Counted from the first letter of the stretch, positions 38,723 to 50,221 are shown. The stretch is DNA of 64,000 nucleotides from Venturia oleaginea (GCA_013176395.1 JABMLP010000012.1:806001-870000), one strand, 5' to 3'. Numbers and translations: made by a program. Notes: generated by a model not told the origin, from the letters alone.

Positions 38723-39811
38723 CTATAACACTGATGCATACTGCGGTGCGAAGTTGTTGTAACTCCAGGCGAAGCCTCCGAAATCACTTGCCGCACTTGA
38801 ACCGCAATTGGCAAGTGGCATTGGTAGTGGCAACGAGAGCGATGCCGTAGAGAATGGCGGCGCCGTCGAGTAAGGCGTCGAGCAAGGCATGGCGAGCGAG
38901 ACGGTGGTCTGAGGCGGTGTGTAATAGTCGCCTGACGAGCAGTAAGGCTGGCTGAATGAAGGTGTCGGTGAAGGCAGTTGCTGCACGTTGTCCATCGTAG
39001 CCCAAAAGCTCGGCGTTCCATCACTGCACGAAGCGACGGTGGGGCTTGGTGTCGAAGAAAGAACTCTCCAAGCGTCAACTGGAGGCTGTGAAACCATGGG
39101 CTGGGATGGCATCCACCAGTTGCCTCCGCCGGTTGAGCTTGGGAGAAGTGGAGCCGGCCGTACAACGTCGACGATTCTTGGTGGTGGTGGAAGCAAGGGG
39201 TGGAAGAGCTGGAGGATAGCGTTCTTGACGTCCTCACTTCGGCCGTCGAGCAGTTCGCCGGCACCATCTTCCTCCAATCCTTCGAGGGCGCGCATACCAG
39301 TTCGGAAGACAAAGCGGTTAACGGCTTGGACAAATTCCTCCTGTAGCTTCTTCAACTGAAGCTCCTTCTCAGCCCAACTCCAGGTGCTCGCCGACACATC
39401 GACCGAGTAGATTTCCTCGTGGTACTTGATCAGGTCCTCGATGGTCTCGGGCGTAAGCTTGAATGCAACCTCATGTTGTGATACCATGTCGACATGCACG
39501 ACATATGCTTCGACGTGGATGAACTGATAGTTGAACATGGCCTCCACCAGGGGGTTTGAGTCCTTGATGAGTTCCGAGTCGGGCTTCTTGGGTAGCATGA
39601 CTGAGCATAGTGTCCAGATAGCGGCGGGACCGGAAAGGGTTTCTGTGAGACATCGGAAATGTTGTGGGACGCTATTCAACGGGCGCTTGATCCTGTTTAT
39701 CCTTTTGAGGGTCTGAGTTAACCAAGGTTCGACCTTTGAGTTGAGGACAATGGTGGGTGCGGAGCGCGGGGCAAAAGCAGCGGCCGAGGCGGGTAGTAGG
39801 TTTATCACCAT
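38723..39811 (-). CDS. Hypothetical protein, helical N-terminus and Ser/Pro-rich C-terminus
   Basis: 362 residues from the first ATG at 39811 (MVINLLPASAAAF); the longer frame begins with GTG. The first ~220 residues look globular and largely helical (LIKDSNPLVEAMFNYQFIHV, TPETIEDLIKYHEEIYSVD, WSWAEKELQLKKLQEEFVQ). The last ~140 are rich in Ser, Pro, Thr and aromatic residues and end FAWSYNNFAPQYASVL, like an activation or disordered region. No known domain is recognised. Composition and the clean frame support a real gene; the function is unknown. Confidence 0.6.
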   Translation of the reverse strand: MVINLLPASAAAFAPRSAPTIVLNSKVEPWLTQTLKRINRIKRPLNSVPQHFRCLTETLSGPAAIWTLCSVMLPKKPDSELIKDSNPLVEAMFNYQFIHVEAYVVHVDMVSQHEVAFKLTPETIEDLIKYHEEIYSVDVSASTWSWAEKELQLKKLQEEFVQAVNRFVFRTGMRALEGLEEDGAGELLDGRSEDVKNAILQLFHPLLPPPPRIVDVVRPAPLLPSSTGGGNWWMPSQPMVSQPPVDAWRVLSSTPSPTVASCSDGTPSFWATMDNVQQLPSPTPSFSQPYCSSGDYYTPPQTTVSLAMPCSTPYSTAPPFSTASLSLPLPMPLANCGSSAASDFGGFAWSYNNFAPQYASVL

Positions 39812-40140
39812 TGTTACGTGGGTGTGGACAAGAAGAGAATTAGCGAGGGTTTGATAAACAAAGTGAATGAATTTGGTTAGAATTAGGACGGTCCCAGCGA
39901 TGGAAGTAATGTGCACGTCTGATTTGAGGGAGGAGAAGAGAGGATGGGACGAATGAGAAGCGGATGGTAGGAGGGTGAGAGGTGGGTAACAAGTAGGCTA
40001 GGCTGTGGGTGATGACCATCTTTTGTAGAAGAGGCGGTCGCAACGGCCAGAAGCGAGCCATGCAGAAAGTCTTGCCGAATCTGCACGATTCACCCAGCCC
40101 CAAAGAGCGCCCCCGCTGCTGCGCATCAGTTTGTTCAAGC
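39812..40140. other. Upstream region of the 38.7-kb gene
   Basis: Probable promoter side. Small overlapping frames only. Confidence 0.35.
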
Positions 40141-40149
40141 TGCATAAGT

Positions 40150-41040
40150 CGCATGCAGCTAAATATTGATGTTAGCTGCGTGCCCGACGCGTCTGTGAGC
40201 CCCCTCGCGCCTGTAGCCCTGGTTTGCCAGACGGGTAATCCTGGAGAGATGAGTTGCCGCATAAGGCTCAACCTCCAGGGAACCATCGCCATGAATGACG
40301 GAGATGAGAGCTTGGGCGCCTCTATCCAGCCTAGAGAGTGTGGACACCATATCTTCCAGTGCCCAGGCGAGAAAGCTACTATATCAGATGGCAAAGGCCT
40401 TGCTGCAAATAGCCGGGCTTTGCCGAAACAAAACTTGGCGAACCAGACCTTCGGCGCAGCGCTGAGCGGTACCTAGCTGATCAGACAGGCTGATGAGCTC
40501 TCGACGATACTTGCAAGCCTCATCAGTATGCCCTCCGTCTTCTCCAGCGTGCAGCACGTTCTCGGCCAGGTGCATATGTCAAAGGATGTTCAACGGAGGT
40601 TTGCCTGGATCGGGGTGGCTGGATTGCGATGAGGCCAGGAGTGGTGCTGAACTCACGGGCAGTTCCCATGGCGCTCGAGGCAGAAGGGTATTAGGATGTG
40701 AAGATTCAGTTGGTCGTGGTTGTGAGTGGTGAGCTTGAGGTACGACGCTATCTTGCGCACAGCTCTCTTCGCCAATCGCCCTGCAAGATGCAGCCAAGCA
40801 TTCGGCCGCTAGAGATAGCCAGGCCAGGATGTCATCAATGACCAGACGCACAATGGGGCGGGTATTCTGCTTGAGCGTCTCCGAGAGTCGTCTCGAAAAA
40901 GGCTTTTCACCCTTCCGTCAAGCTTTCCAGAACAATGCAACCGTAGTCGCCGAAGGATCGACGGCCAATGTGTTTCCGGACAGCGTGGTGGAGTGCTGCT
41001 GTGGCTGAGTGCATCAAAACTCGCCACAGAAACTCTCTCG
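40150..41040 (-). pseudogene. Possible decayed gene, unrecognised
   Basis: Minus-strand frames with protein-like composition follow each other. First is SGNTLAVDPSATTVALFWKA, a TGA, then FSRRLSETLKQNTRPIVRLV and IDDILAWLSLAAECLAASCR (about 40990-40580). Next is MHLAENVLHAGEDGGHTDEA and RRELISLSDQLGTAQRCAEG (40575-40384), then EDMVSTLSRLDRGAQALISV (40353-40159). The arrangement vaguely recalls the C-terminal regulatory region of fungal Zn2Cys6 factors, but no zinc cluster was found. Stops separate the pieces. It could also be a gene with introns I failed to model. Confidence 0.3.
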
Positions 41041-41149
41041 GTGATGCCGTCAATTAATTCTCCGCTGCTCTAAGTCTTGTGGCATCCCTGTGAAGACGTG
41101 TTGTAACGGTCGGCAGGATCGTCGAGTAGTGAATTCGGCTTCTGGGGAA

Positions 41150-41222
41150 GCGTGGGAGGCTCTCTTCATAGAAGCGTGGGAGGCTCTCTCACAGAAGCGT
41201 GGGAGGCTCTCTCACAGAAGCT
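41150..41222 (+). repeat. Tandem repeat, three units of 23-24 bp
   Basis: Three copies of GCGTGGGAGGCTCTCTCACA with AGAA between them; the first is slightly divergent. No coding meaning is apparent. Confidence 0.8.
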
Positions 41223-42678
41223 GTGGCGAGAGGGAGCTCCAACGACCCGGATGCACGCAGCCTCACTTGATCGAGGTCGGCAAATCGCCATGGGATCATG
41301 GACATTGGATCCTTGCATGAAGCTCTTGTTTTCAGCTGAACATGGATTGTCCAGCAGAGTGTCTTGTACGGGAACTTTACGAAACATGTCAACCGAAGCT
41401 CTTCTCGACATCCGTATCCATCTCGAAAACCCATCTCTGCGCCAGATCCTCGAGGATCGGAACAACGTGCTCCCTTGGTAGTACGTGTTTCATCGCATGC
41501 AAATGCAGCTGTGACTCCCCATTGCAGTAGCTTGCCTGTCGAAATGACTCACCAACCTCCTCGCGTTCAACATCACACACTTGCGACTCTAAAGCTATTA
41601 TCGTGCTCTTTTCGCTTTCGTCTTCATACCCTGTGCTGTGTTCACGCGCCTTCGCATCTGTGCTCGCATATCGCCTGCTTCAAGTGCGACAGGCACCACC
41701 ATGACCCCGATTTTCAACTTGGCGAATCCTTGGGCTGCCCCGGCGGAGCGCTGCTTTCTCTTTTTTGGATCCTGGACCGATCCCGTTCCATGCAAGTACT
41801 ATGTATATTGCGCGGCCACCTGAGGTGGTTATCGATTATCAGGCCATCTATTTTGGGCACGAGTGCGGGCACTTTGTATTATATTGCCTTTTGTCCATCC
41901 ATTGTTCGAAATGCGTCAATCTGCATGCATTACAGAGGCAATTATGTGGCTATGCTGTGATCAGTCTTCTATTCACTGACATACCTATCCCTCAAGCAGC
42001 TATGAATGGTCCACGGCGTGACCGTGTAAAGGCTCGATCCGAAGTGTGCATATTCTGAAACCGTTAGGCTTTGGTAGCAGCCTGCCTATCGTACTTCGAC
42101 GACATCATTGGAATGGAAAATACTGAAACTTGACAGGAAATTTATGACTCCAAGATGCGGGCCGTTGAGGCTTGAAACACGCCGTGGGATGATGAAAGAT
42201 AAAGGCCTTGTTTTCATCATGTCAAGTATTTGCTCACTTCGATGAAAGGCACGATGCAGCTTTGCTTCACATCTCTCGACCTCTCGGAGCAGCCCATCCA
42301 ACGCATATCCTATTCGTCCTTTCACTCTTCCAATTCGCATGCGCGTTGCCACCATCTTCCATCACAAGACATGATCAGCCCCTTTTCGATAGGTAGCAAC
42401 ATCAGGATAGGAAATGAGCCTCTTAGCCCTGCAGGATTTCCTCTCGGTCAGCTTGGCCCAATACGACTAACTGGGCATTTCATTTGTTAATGCCGATGCT
42501 TGCTGCGGCCGTGGGAAACTTGCACGGCCCGTCAGGCTATGGTTAATGAACCGGAGTCTTCCAGTGTACCCGTGGACGCGTGCTCAGCTGTCTTCTGTCT
42601 CTCTACATACCGCAGATGGTTTTCATCTAATTCTTTTGCTTTACCTACCTTCAATTCAGATTATCACATTCTCCTACA
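41223..42678. other. Region without a supported gene
   Basis: Several overlapping frames on both strands (for example 41364-41960 plus and 41389-41580 minus) show no known domain. The mix of half-open frames suggests decayed coding sequence, but I cannot assign it. Confidence 0.35.
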
Positions 42679-42994
42679 ATGGCACAGAATGGAGTTGACT
42701 TGTACTTAGCCAATGCCTACTTGGGCCGTAGAACGGAATGTAGCCTTAGCAGTCAACTTTCACACTCAAAACTGCTAGAGATAGTTACCACAGAGCCCAA
42801 TAACTCCATTATAATTGAGACTGGCAAAGCAACTCAATTCCTGCATTCATCCGGTATAGGTCCTTTCTCTCTGGCGCTTTGGCTTCTTCGACTGACACTC
42901 ACTAACTTCTCATAGGGCACTCAACTACCTCAAGCATCACTTCGTCGATCCTCTCTCCTTGCAGACCTACGATACACTCCAAGGAAAACCCGAC
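42679..42994 (+). CDS. Small uncertain gene, possibly two exons
   Basis: An ATG frame reads MAQNGVDLYLANAYLGRRTE and continues to about 42858. A GTATAGG donor near 42859 and a TTCTCATAG acceptor near 42915 (with CTAAC before it) could bound an intron. After the acceptor a coding-like frame ALNYLKHHFVDPLSLQTYDT runs to a TAA near 42996, but its phase does not match the donor. Either the model is wrong or the gene is broken. Not recognised. Confidence 0.22.
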
Positions 42995-42996
42995 TA

Positions 42997-43245
42997 ACAA
43001 TAATAGTTTGAAGGAACTTCTCATATTTGACGTCCTCTGGGAGGCAGAAACCCTCAACAGCAAGCGACAGAGATTAATATGGGGGCACAACACTACTGTA
43101 TGCCACGAAAGCACTAGAGTGATACAGAGCAAAGATCAGATTGATCTCACCGTGGTTTAAGCAAAGATTTCTAGCAATAGCGGTATCTCAAATTTGGCCA
43201 AACAATAAACGCTTCACGTCCTGATCTGTCTACTCAAGAATGTCC
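42997..43245. other. Spacer
   Basis: No supported feature. Confidence 0.35.
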
Positions 43246-43309
43246 GGGTGTTCCATGATTCCTCCAGGCTGGTTAGAAGTGCCTTCTCAGACCATTCCCG
43301 GTTGGAAGT

Positions 43310-46063
43310 TTACGAAGGACCGTACTCCCGCGTACCAACCTGCGCTCTAGCTTCGTGCCCGTTGAGCTCGATGATAGTAACAGGCTCTTCTTCAGAAGCT
43401 TCACTCGCGACATCGGTGAGGTTGTCATCTCCATCCTACTCAGTAGCATCGCCTTGGACCGCGCCTTCAGACATGACACTCCATTCGCCATCGCTCTTCT
43501 CAGCTTCTCTCTCCATATTGCTCTCGCCAGCTGTTTGCAAACCATAAGAAGAACACCTTTGATCCTCCTCATCGGGAGCGTCAGCAGAATCAACAATCTA
43601 GATATCGATATCCACATCTTCCTCTTCCTCTTCCTCTCTTTCCATATCGCTCTCGTAATCTGCTTGTACATCGTCGTAAGAGTACGTTTCGTTCAGGTCC
43701 TCGTCGGTGGAGTCCCTTTCGTCGATTTCGCCGTCATCATTCTCCTGGCTGTCCACGCTGGCGATATCACTATCTTCAGCTTCTTCCTCCTATTTCATCG
43801 CATCCCACTCCTTGCGCAAGCCATCATTCTCAAGCTTCAATGCAGCGATTGCGTAGTTCCGCTCACCAACTTCAGCTCGAAGCTCGTCAATCGATTGATC
43901 CCTAGACAAGATCACCTCGATGTGCTGCTTGATCAAATCATTTCTCGTCTTCAAGGTTGCGGCGAGTCCATCGTGCTCTTCCTCCCGTTGCTTAGCAATA
44001 GCTTCAGCTGTACAGCGCTCGTCCTCGAGTTTACTGATATAATCCCGGCTTCTCTCCAACATTGTTAAATGCTGTTCATTCGCACCCTCCAAGACCTTAA
44101 GCTTTCCCTCCGCCTCATCGCGCAGTTGACCAATTATCCGCACACGCTCATCCTTCTCCTTAATCCGTCCCTGGAGAAACTCAATCTCACCCTCGGCCTT
44201 TCTCTCAACTCGATTCATCTCCTCGCCCTTCTTCCTCAGATCCCTCCCAGCACGCTCCTTCTGCTCATCAATCTTCCTCTCCAGGGCAACCCTCATACTA
44301 GCCATCCTATCGCACGCCGCCCGCCACAAATTCTCCTGCTCAACGTGCTCAGCTCTCAGCCGGACAATCAAAGCATCTTTATGCTCACTCTCTTGCCTCA
44401 AACACTTCTGCTTCTCTTCAAGCTCTTTCTCGAAGACGAGATGTCTCTTCGTCATCTCCTTGCCTATGTTCCGCCACAACTCGTACCGCTCACCATACAT
44501 CGTTTTGAGATTGAAGAGTTGTAAGTCTTTGCCCGTGGTTTCTTTGGTAAGGTGGGCGTTTTCTGCGCGTAGTTTGGCGAGTAGGCCGCTTTTGGAGGTA
44601 TTCGCTTCGATTTCGAGGTTTAGTGCGGCTTTTTGGGAAGACACGATGAATTCTTTGTCTTTCTTGGCTTGGGTTTGGAGGTTTAGTTCGTGCTTGAGTG
44701 AGTTGATCTCGGTGTCTCTGTTCGAGATTTCTTGCTTCTGGTCCGTGAGTGCTTCCTGGAGCACTTCGGCCTGGCTGCTCAGGTCATCAATCTTCTTACC
44801 TTTGTCCTTCTCTCCTGAGCCTCCATCTCAAGTTTCTCCTTCAGCGAAACAATTTCCATGGCTTTATTTGCGCTTACTTGATTTTCAAACGCAAGTGCAT
44901 CTTCAAGATCTCGGACACGTCCATCTAGCCTCTCAATCTCAACCTCATTATCATCTCTCACTTGATCCGCATCGACAAGTCGAGCCTTGAGATTCTCAAT
45001 CGTAATGAGCTTGGCACTGCATTCTTTCTCCACAACACCGAGTATATCCCGCAACGAGACGACGTGACCCTCATTCTCGCTACCCCATTTCAGGCCTTTG
45101 GTAAGTTCAACCCGGAGCAAGTGGATCGTGCCATTCAATTTCTCGATACCGACCTCGTTATCGCTGACTTTTTGAAGGCCTTGGGTAATGTCCTCCTGCA
45201 GCGAGGAAATCACGGAGGTGAGATTTTCGTTTTCCATTATCCTTGCCATTGACGTATTGGATGCTTTTGTTGAGTGCATCCTGGTGCAGCAACCTCAAGG
45301 AATTCAATTCCTTGATTTCAAAGTCCCTATCCTTGACCTTTTGGAGACCAATAGCAACTTCATCCTTGAGCGAGAAAATCGCAGATTCTCGAGCCTTGAT
45401 TTCCTGTTCACTCTTGGTGAGGGAACGCTCTTGATCCCCGCCCTGCTGAACCTGAAGCGGCTCAATCATAGAATCCAGAGACTTAATATCAACCTCCGGT
45501 CCGACGATGAATTGATCCTGGCTCGAAACTCGCTGCCGAAGCTCAACGATAACCGCCTCTTTCTCACTCAATCGCACCGCGAGCCGACCCTCAAGTTGAC
45601 CGTAACAAGCAAGTTCCTCTTCCTTTTCTCGCCTGTACGTATCAATCCCCTGCTCAGCCAAATCATTACATCTAGTAATCATCTCAAAAGCATCCCTGGC
45701 ATTTGCAGCTTGCAAAAGGAGCCCAGCGTTCCGAGCCTCTGACTCTCGTAATTCTCGCTCTTGAGCAAGGTCTCGGTTTCGAAATCGAATGTTCTCCTGG
45801 AGCAATATAGCCCACCCTTTCTCGCGCGACGCATCCGACTCTTCACCTGACTCTTCATACGACTCTTCTTCCCACTCTCCGTCCGCCTCTTCGCCCGACT
45901 GCTCAACTTCAGTCTTCCCTACAACTCCCCTAGCTCTTACTACCGCTTCCGCTATACATACCTGTCTCAACTGTTCCGGCTCCCCTGAAAACCCCTCTCT
46001 CTCCTCTCCATCCATACCACTAAACTCGCCAGAATGCCCAAACAGATCGTCGAGAAATGACAT
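43310..46063 (-). pseudogene. Long coiled-coil protein gene, broken by stops and frameshifts
   Basis: Three long minus frames form one protein in order. The first is MSFLDDLFGHSGEFSGMDGE (46063-45158) with an acidic head. The second contains NLTSVISSLQEDITQGLQKV (45279-44779). The third contains LSSQAEVLQEALTDQKQEIS (44764-43790). All are continuous heptad-type coiled coil rich in Glu, Lys, Leu and Gln, with loose internal repeats (I.SL...I..GLQKV.D.E). One-base frame changes fall near 45230 and 44815. After TAG at the end of WDAMK the same frame continues as an acidic tail (EEEAEDSDIASVDSQENDDG) with two more TAG codons. A 29-nt GTAAGA...CAG segment at the second junction is too short for a normal intron. 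Sequencing error is an alternative. Confidence 0.6.
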
Positions 46064-46334
46064 CTTGATGTATCTATCCGAAAAAGAGATGCAAGAAAGA
46101 TGTTTGCTGAAAATCGAAATTGAGCACGCAAGCTGGAGCTGGAAGAGCAGGATCTATCTGCCTATGGCTTACACATTATGGATATGGATCAGGTGAGATG
46201 AATACCGTTAGAATATACAGAAGATATATATCTAACCGAATCCGTTTTAACGTTGTGAGTTTGTTCTTGGGATGACGGAATCTTGCTGGGTGTGTGAAGA
46301 AAAGAAGAGAGAAGATGAAGTATCGGAGCTTAGA
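46064..46334. other. Upstream region of the coiled-coil gene
   Basis: No gene seen. It ends at the MULE target duplication (46335-46344). Confidence 0.4.
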
Positions 46335-46344
46335 GTAAAAGTAT

Positions 46345-48415
46345 CGGGTAAATACTGTCAGCCCACATACATCGCAGATTATGACAATCGCATACATCAA
46401 ATTACACTTGCATACATTGCAATTTAGCACATACATTGGTGTATGTTAGGTCTTGGCATGTATGTCTCGAGTAATTTGATGTATGCGATATCATCGCCGC
46501 ATCCACTTGAGCGGCAAAAAGGTAATCGCGCTATACCGCATTTGGCCGATGTATAGCATTTTTTTTATTACGTTTTTGAGCGATTTAGAGCGATTCAAAC
46601 GCCAAACACCTCAAATTCAAGTAGTATATACAGTTTAAAGGAGACTTGCCCCCATCGATTCAGGCCCAAAGGCAGCCTCCTGTACACCCTGAAGCCGCCC
46701 TCCTTGTTTCTCCCAGTCCGGGCAGTCACAAATCAAGCGATTACACGCTGCATACGGCTCAAGTGGGCATTTGGCCGTGGTATGGCCAGTACGCTGGCAT
46801 GACATTCACTTCGTAGGCTCCCTACGAGCCCTCTTTTGAAGTGGTAAAGTTGCTTGCGAAGGGACTTCGTTGTTTGCTGTACGGCGTGAATCTATCATAC
46901 GCTGGTTATATGACGATGGCTCATTGCCCTGAGTAGAATTTGAAGCCGTATTAGAGGGCAAATTTGAAGCGGAGTTCAAAGCTGTTACCGCCGTAATATC
47001 AGCCTCGTACGCAGCCTTCCTTTTCAGCCCGCTTTGCCAGAATTTCGTTGAACTCGGTATCCTTGGCGGCCGTAGTCTCTTCGTCAGTCTCTTCAAATAC
47101 GGCTTCATCCGACTCTGACGATGATGAGGACTCTGACGAGATCAAAACAGTGATGTCTACTCTCTGGCGGCACTTTGCAGTGGTTTTGGACGGTAGTTTT
47201 TGAGTTCGAGTAGATCTATCGGCGGAAGTAGAACCCTGGCGTTTGGCATCCCTTCGAATTCGAGTTTTAACGTTATCCTTGCGATATCTGTTGTGACGAG
47301 GCCGCCCAGGTTTGCGGCTAGCCTCATTTGGCAATGTTCTTTTATCAGGAATGAGATTTTTGAGTAGAACTAGGCGAAGAGAGGCTTCGTATATATCTCG
47401 CCAAGTTTGGCGCTCATATATAGACGAAAGGCCATTGTTTTAGACGAGAGATACATCGTACTTATGGTGTAGCATCGCTGCAAAGGCGTGAGCACATGGT
47501 AACCGTAAATCTTGCCACTCTAGGCTCTAGGCATGAACAGTGTTGGTCATAGACGTCTACAACCCATCCTACAGCGCCGGGTGATTCATGAAGCCTTACG
47601 ATCGCCACTCGCTCATTGGATGGGTAACAGAGCATCCGGCTGCCGATATTGAGCTTATCAGTTTGATGTTGAGTGCCGAATTTTGTGAATCTTTGCCCAT
47701 AGAACTCCTCCTTACCGTTGTTGAACGGCTTGCGCTCATAACAGGTATACATGTACTTGGTCCAGAGAGCCTCAAGCATATGTAGAGGGTTGAGCTTTCT
47801 TTCTTCACGAAATCGGCTGTTCATAGACTCTCCAATATTGGAAGTTGTATGACCGTAGCGAGGATATTCAGCCAAAGGCGCATAGGCAGAACAAAACCGA
47901 CCTTTGTCGCCAATGCCGTCGATGTAGGTAACTGCCGCAGGGCTGAGAGCACGAATCTGATCAATGAATTGAGCGTGTTCACTGACTGAAGAAGCCTGCA
48001 TCGCCTGGCGAAATAGAGCCTCAATAGGCTTACCGAAACTACCTGACACGTTCTCTGCAAGATGCTGTGTTCAATAGTAGTGAAAAGCATACGGTTCTGG
48101 GAAGAATTTGTTGATCGCAGGGTCAAGGCCTTTGACTCTATCAGAGATAATAGCAAAGCGAATGCCATCTTCAGCTTCTTGAGCCTCAATTGTGGTGTAT
48201 GACTTTAAAAGGCGCGGCTGAAGAAGCTCAAAGAACCAACACCATCACTCCTTTGACTCTGTTGGAACGAGGGCCCAACCAAGGATAAGCACGTACGGCA
48301 AATTATTGATCCGAGATGCATGTGATTGTCATATCAAAGGCGATGTATGCAGGTGTAATTTGATGTATGCGATTGTCATAATTTGCAATGTATGTGGGCT
48401 GACAGTACTTAACCG
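46345..48415 (-). mobile_element. Deleted Mutator-like (MULE) transposon
   Basis: 2,071-bp element with terminal inverted repeats of about 70 bp (46345-46417 and 48343-48415). Both contain TACTGTCAGCCCACATACAT, then ATTATGACAATCGCATACAT and CAAATTACAC. It is flanked by a 10-bp direct duplication GTAAAAGTAT (46335-46344 and 48416-48425), a size typical of MULEs. Inside is a decayed transposase lacking its N-terminal half. Confidence 0.9.
46640..48310 (-). pseudogene. MULE transposase relic (catalytic, SWIM and C-terminal parts)
   Basis: The minus strand starts near 48300 with LPYVLILGWALVPTESKE, then a TGA where the family has tryptophan, then WCWFFELLQP. It continues to FAIISDRVKGLDPAINKFFP, which carries a catalytic-domain aspartate, and HLAENVSGSFGKPIEALFRQ. 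The 47462-48049 frame follows, to VDVYDQHCSCLE. There a small frameshift breaks the SWIM zinc finger: the CxC is in one frame and PCAHAFAAM, carrying CxH, is in the next. Further on are RKPGRPRHNRYRKDN and a knuckle CQRTGHTTAKC near 46800-46768. At least two stops and one or more shifts make it inactive. Confidence 0.75.
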
Positions 48416-48425
48416 GTAAAAGTAT

Positions 48426-48804
48426 TCATACCCTGTTGGAATACGGGCTGTTCGGGAAAGTATTCATTGAAGACTTAGAAACAGCTTATGGAGGGAGGAA
48501 AAGATTGAATGGCTTACTTTCCTAAGTGACGGCACAAAGCCTGACTATATACACTAGAAGTGAAAGTGTGAGGTAATTACCTGAACTTGACGTAATGTCA
48601 AAACGCTCCTACCCAAAGATGTTTCAACATACCCTTCTCCAACAACGCATCCAAAACAATCTACTCCCACTACCCATCATTTTCCACCTCAAAACCCCCA
48701 ACTAGAGACAAGACCACCCAGGTGGTGTTCGTGAATTCGCAATGTGTACATCAATGTACATTGTAAAGATAGTAAGTATACATTGAAAACTAGGGGATGG
48801 TTCT
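48426..48804. other. Spacer between MULE and solo LTR
   Basis: AT-rich with no gene. An ACTATATACACTAGAAGTG...AGATGTTTCAACA arrangement loosely resembles sequence near 8195-8312, suggesting an old shared repeat. Confidence 0.35.
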
Positions 48805-48961
48805 TGTTGGGCATGGCCCATGGTTGGTATAGGCTAAGAGCCTAAGCCTGATTGAGCCTAGTATATAGACAGAGCCTTGTAGATACCTTCACTCCTTAAC
48901 TGAATCTAAACAATCTTTGGCTACGAGTATGCTGCGTCTTTCCAGCTACCGTCCCGTAATA
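48805..48961 (+). repeat. Solo LTR of Ty3 family A, degenerate
   Basis: 157 bp matching the A LTR from TGTT-GGGCATGGCCCATGG to CCCGTAATA. A 2-bp deletion near the start and a deletion across the third hairpin separate it from the A1/A2 LTRs. No 5-bp target duplication is visible (GTTCT left, TTGAC right). It is older than A1 and A2. Confidence 0.88.
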
Positions 48962-49521
48962 TTGACATACTATACCAACTAGAATCTACAAGATTTCTTA
49001 TTTTAAAGCGAACGGAACGGTTTTACGCCAGAGTAGGCCTCTATCTATATTTTGGCCGAACAATACGTGAAAAACGCCTCGGATTGGGCCCTGGCAGATA
49101 TATTCAACCCTCAACTGAACAGACACTAATATATGTATGGCGTCGTATATATATTCTGCCGATATATCAATCAGGAGTTTTATAGATAAATCAATAGATC
49201 AGTAGCTTGCGCTGCTTAATCGCAAGTACAACATCAATTCACCGTAAGAACACGAGAACGAGGCGAAAACAAGGCGAAAACAAGGCGAAAACAAGGCGAA
49301 AACAAGGCGAGATCAAGAAGAGATCAAGACGAAAAGACAAGGTATCAATTATAACGCAGCGGCCCTAAGGTCAAAGAAATACAGCCGCTCAATCTCCAAG
49401 ATGGAGCATCGAGGTCACTCAAGGGTGACGATTATTATATAGAACGGAAGGTAGGGACTTCCAAGTTCTCGAGGCACCGCGGCCGGAAAGAACACATGTC
49501 CGAGTACATGCACTAGTAGGG
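48962..49521. other. Spacer with 12-bp tandem repeat
   Basis: Contains about four units of GGCGAAAACAA at 49261-49310. Around 49340-49480 there is a decayed stretch with no clear frame. No gene is supported. Confidence 0.45.
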
Positions 49522-49526
49522 CGTGG

Positions 49527-50221
49527 TGTTACAGATCACCTCAAGACCAAAGAGCAGGGACAGCGGGACTTGCAGAGGATGGTTGGATAACAAGAAGTTG
49601 TTGTTAGGACTGATGTGGAGTGGAATCCGTTGGGCGCACAAGAGGGGACTGGTGCAACCAGGTCAGTCCTAAGAGAGAATAGTACGTGCAGGAGTCACGT
49701 GATCTTCCCACAGTTCCCACAGCACTTGGCATTGCCCACAGTGTGGGAAGTGTGGGAAGAGCCAAGAGGTGTGGGAATACACCTTGGCACCCAGAACCAG
49801 AAGGGTATATAGGGAGGACGTTGGACGGACTTTCCTTTCTCTCTTCGTGGTTATCTCATGTTATGTTTCTCACATAGGAGCTTCTTCAACCTACTACAGT
49901 AACGACCTTTTACTTAGATACAATCAAGCACAAGTCATATGCACACGAAGCAAGCCCACCCCCAACCTTCATACTAACTGACAAGCGTTCAGGATTGATC
50001 TGAGGATCAAATCGGTTAGACGACAATTGAATTGGGAGATATATCGGACGGCTAGGATCTAGTGAGCCTCCAAAGAACCTGAGCAAGGGAAGGTACTTAA
50101 GGTAAGTACTTCCAGACTGATATTGCCCTTACCCCAAACCCGCGGACCAGAACAAGAGAACACAGGTGTCAAGAAGGTCTTGACATAATCAACTGTGTTG
50201 AGAAACGAGTTCCCCGTAACA
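49527..50221 (+). repeat. Solo LTR, 695 bp, third retrotransposon family
   Basis: Starts TGTTACAG and ends CCCGTAACA, with inverted TGTTAC/GTAACA ends, and is flanked by the perfect 5-bp duplication CGTGG (49522-49526 and 50222-50226). A TATA box (GGGTATATAGGGAGG) lies near 49804-49818. No internal coding region remains. LTR size and ends differ from families A and B. Strand is set by the TATA box. Confidence 0.82.

Noticed and set aside
38290..39333. 347-codon minus-strand protein
   Set aside because: It overlaps the 362-residue gene in another frame, lacks any domain and has an Arg/His/Ser-rich composition typical of an out-of-frame reading.
40150..41040. Firm call of an AflR-type transcription factor
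   Set aside because: Only a vague resemblance of the ILAWLSLAAE segment; no Zn2Cys6 cluster was found on either strand nearby.
43355..44524. Leucine-rich, apparently membrane proteins on the plus strand
   Set aside because: They are the antisense of the Glu/Lys/Gln-rich coiled coil, which always reads as Leu/Phe/Ser-rich.
44786..44814. A 29-nt intron in the coiled-coil gene
   Set aside because: It would restore frame and has GTAAGA and CAG ends, but it is far shorter than the 48-62 nt introns elsewhere in the window, and a one-base shift explains the data as well.
48795..48970. Recent insertion of family A at 48.8 kb
   Set aside because: The LTR has internal deletions and no target duplication, so it is an old remnant and not a new copy.
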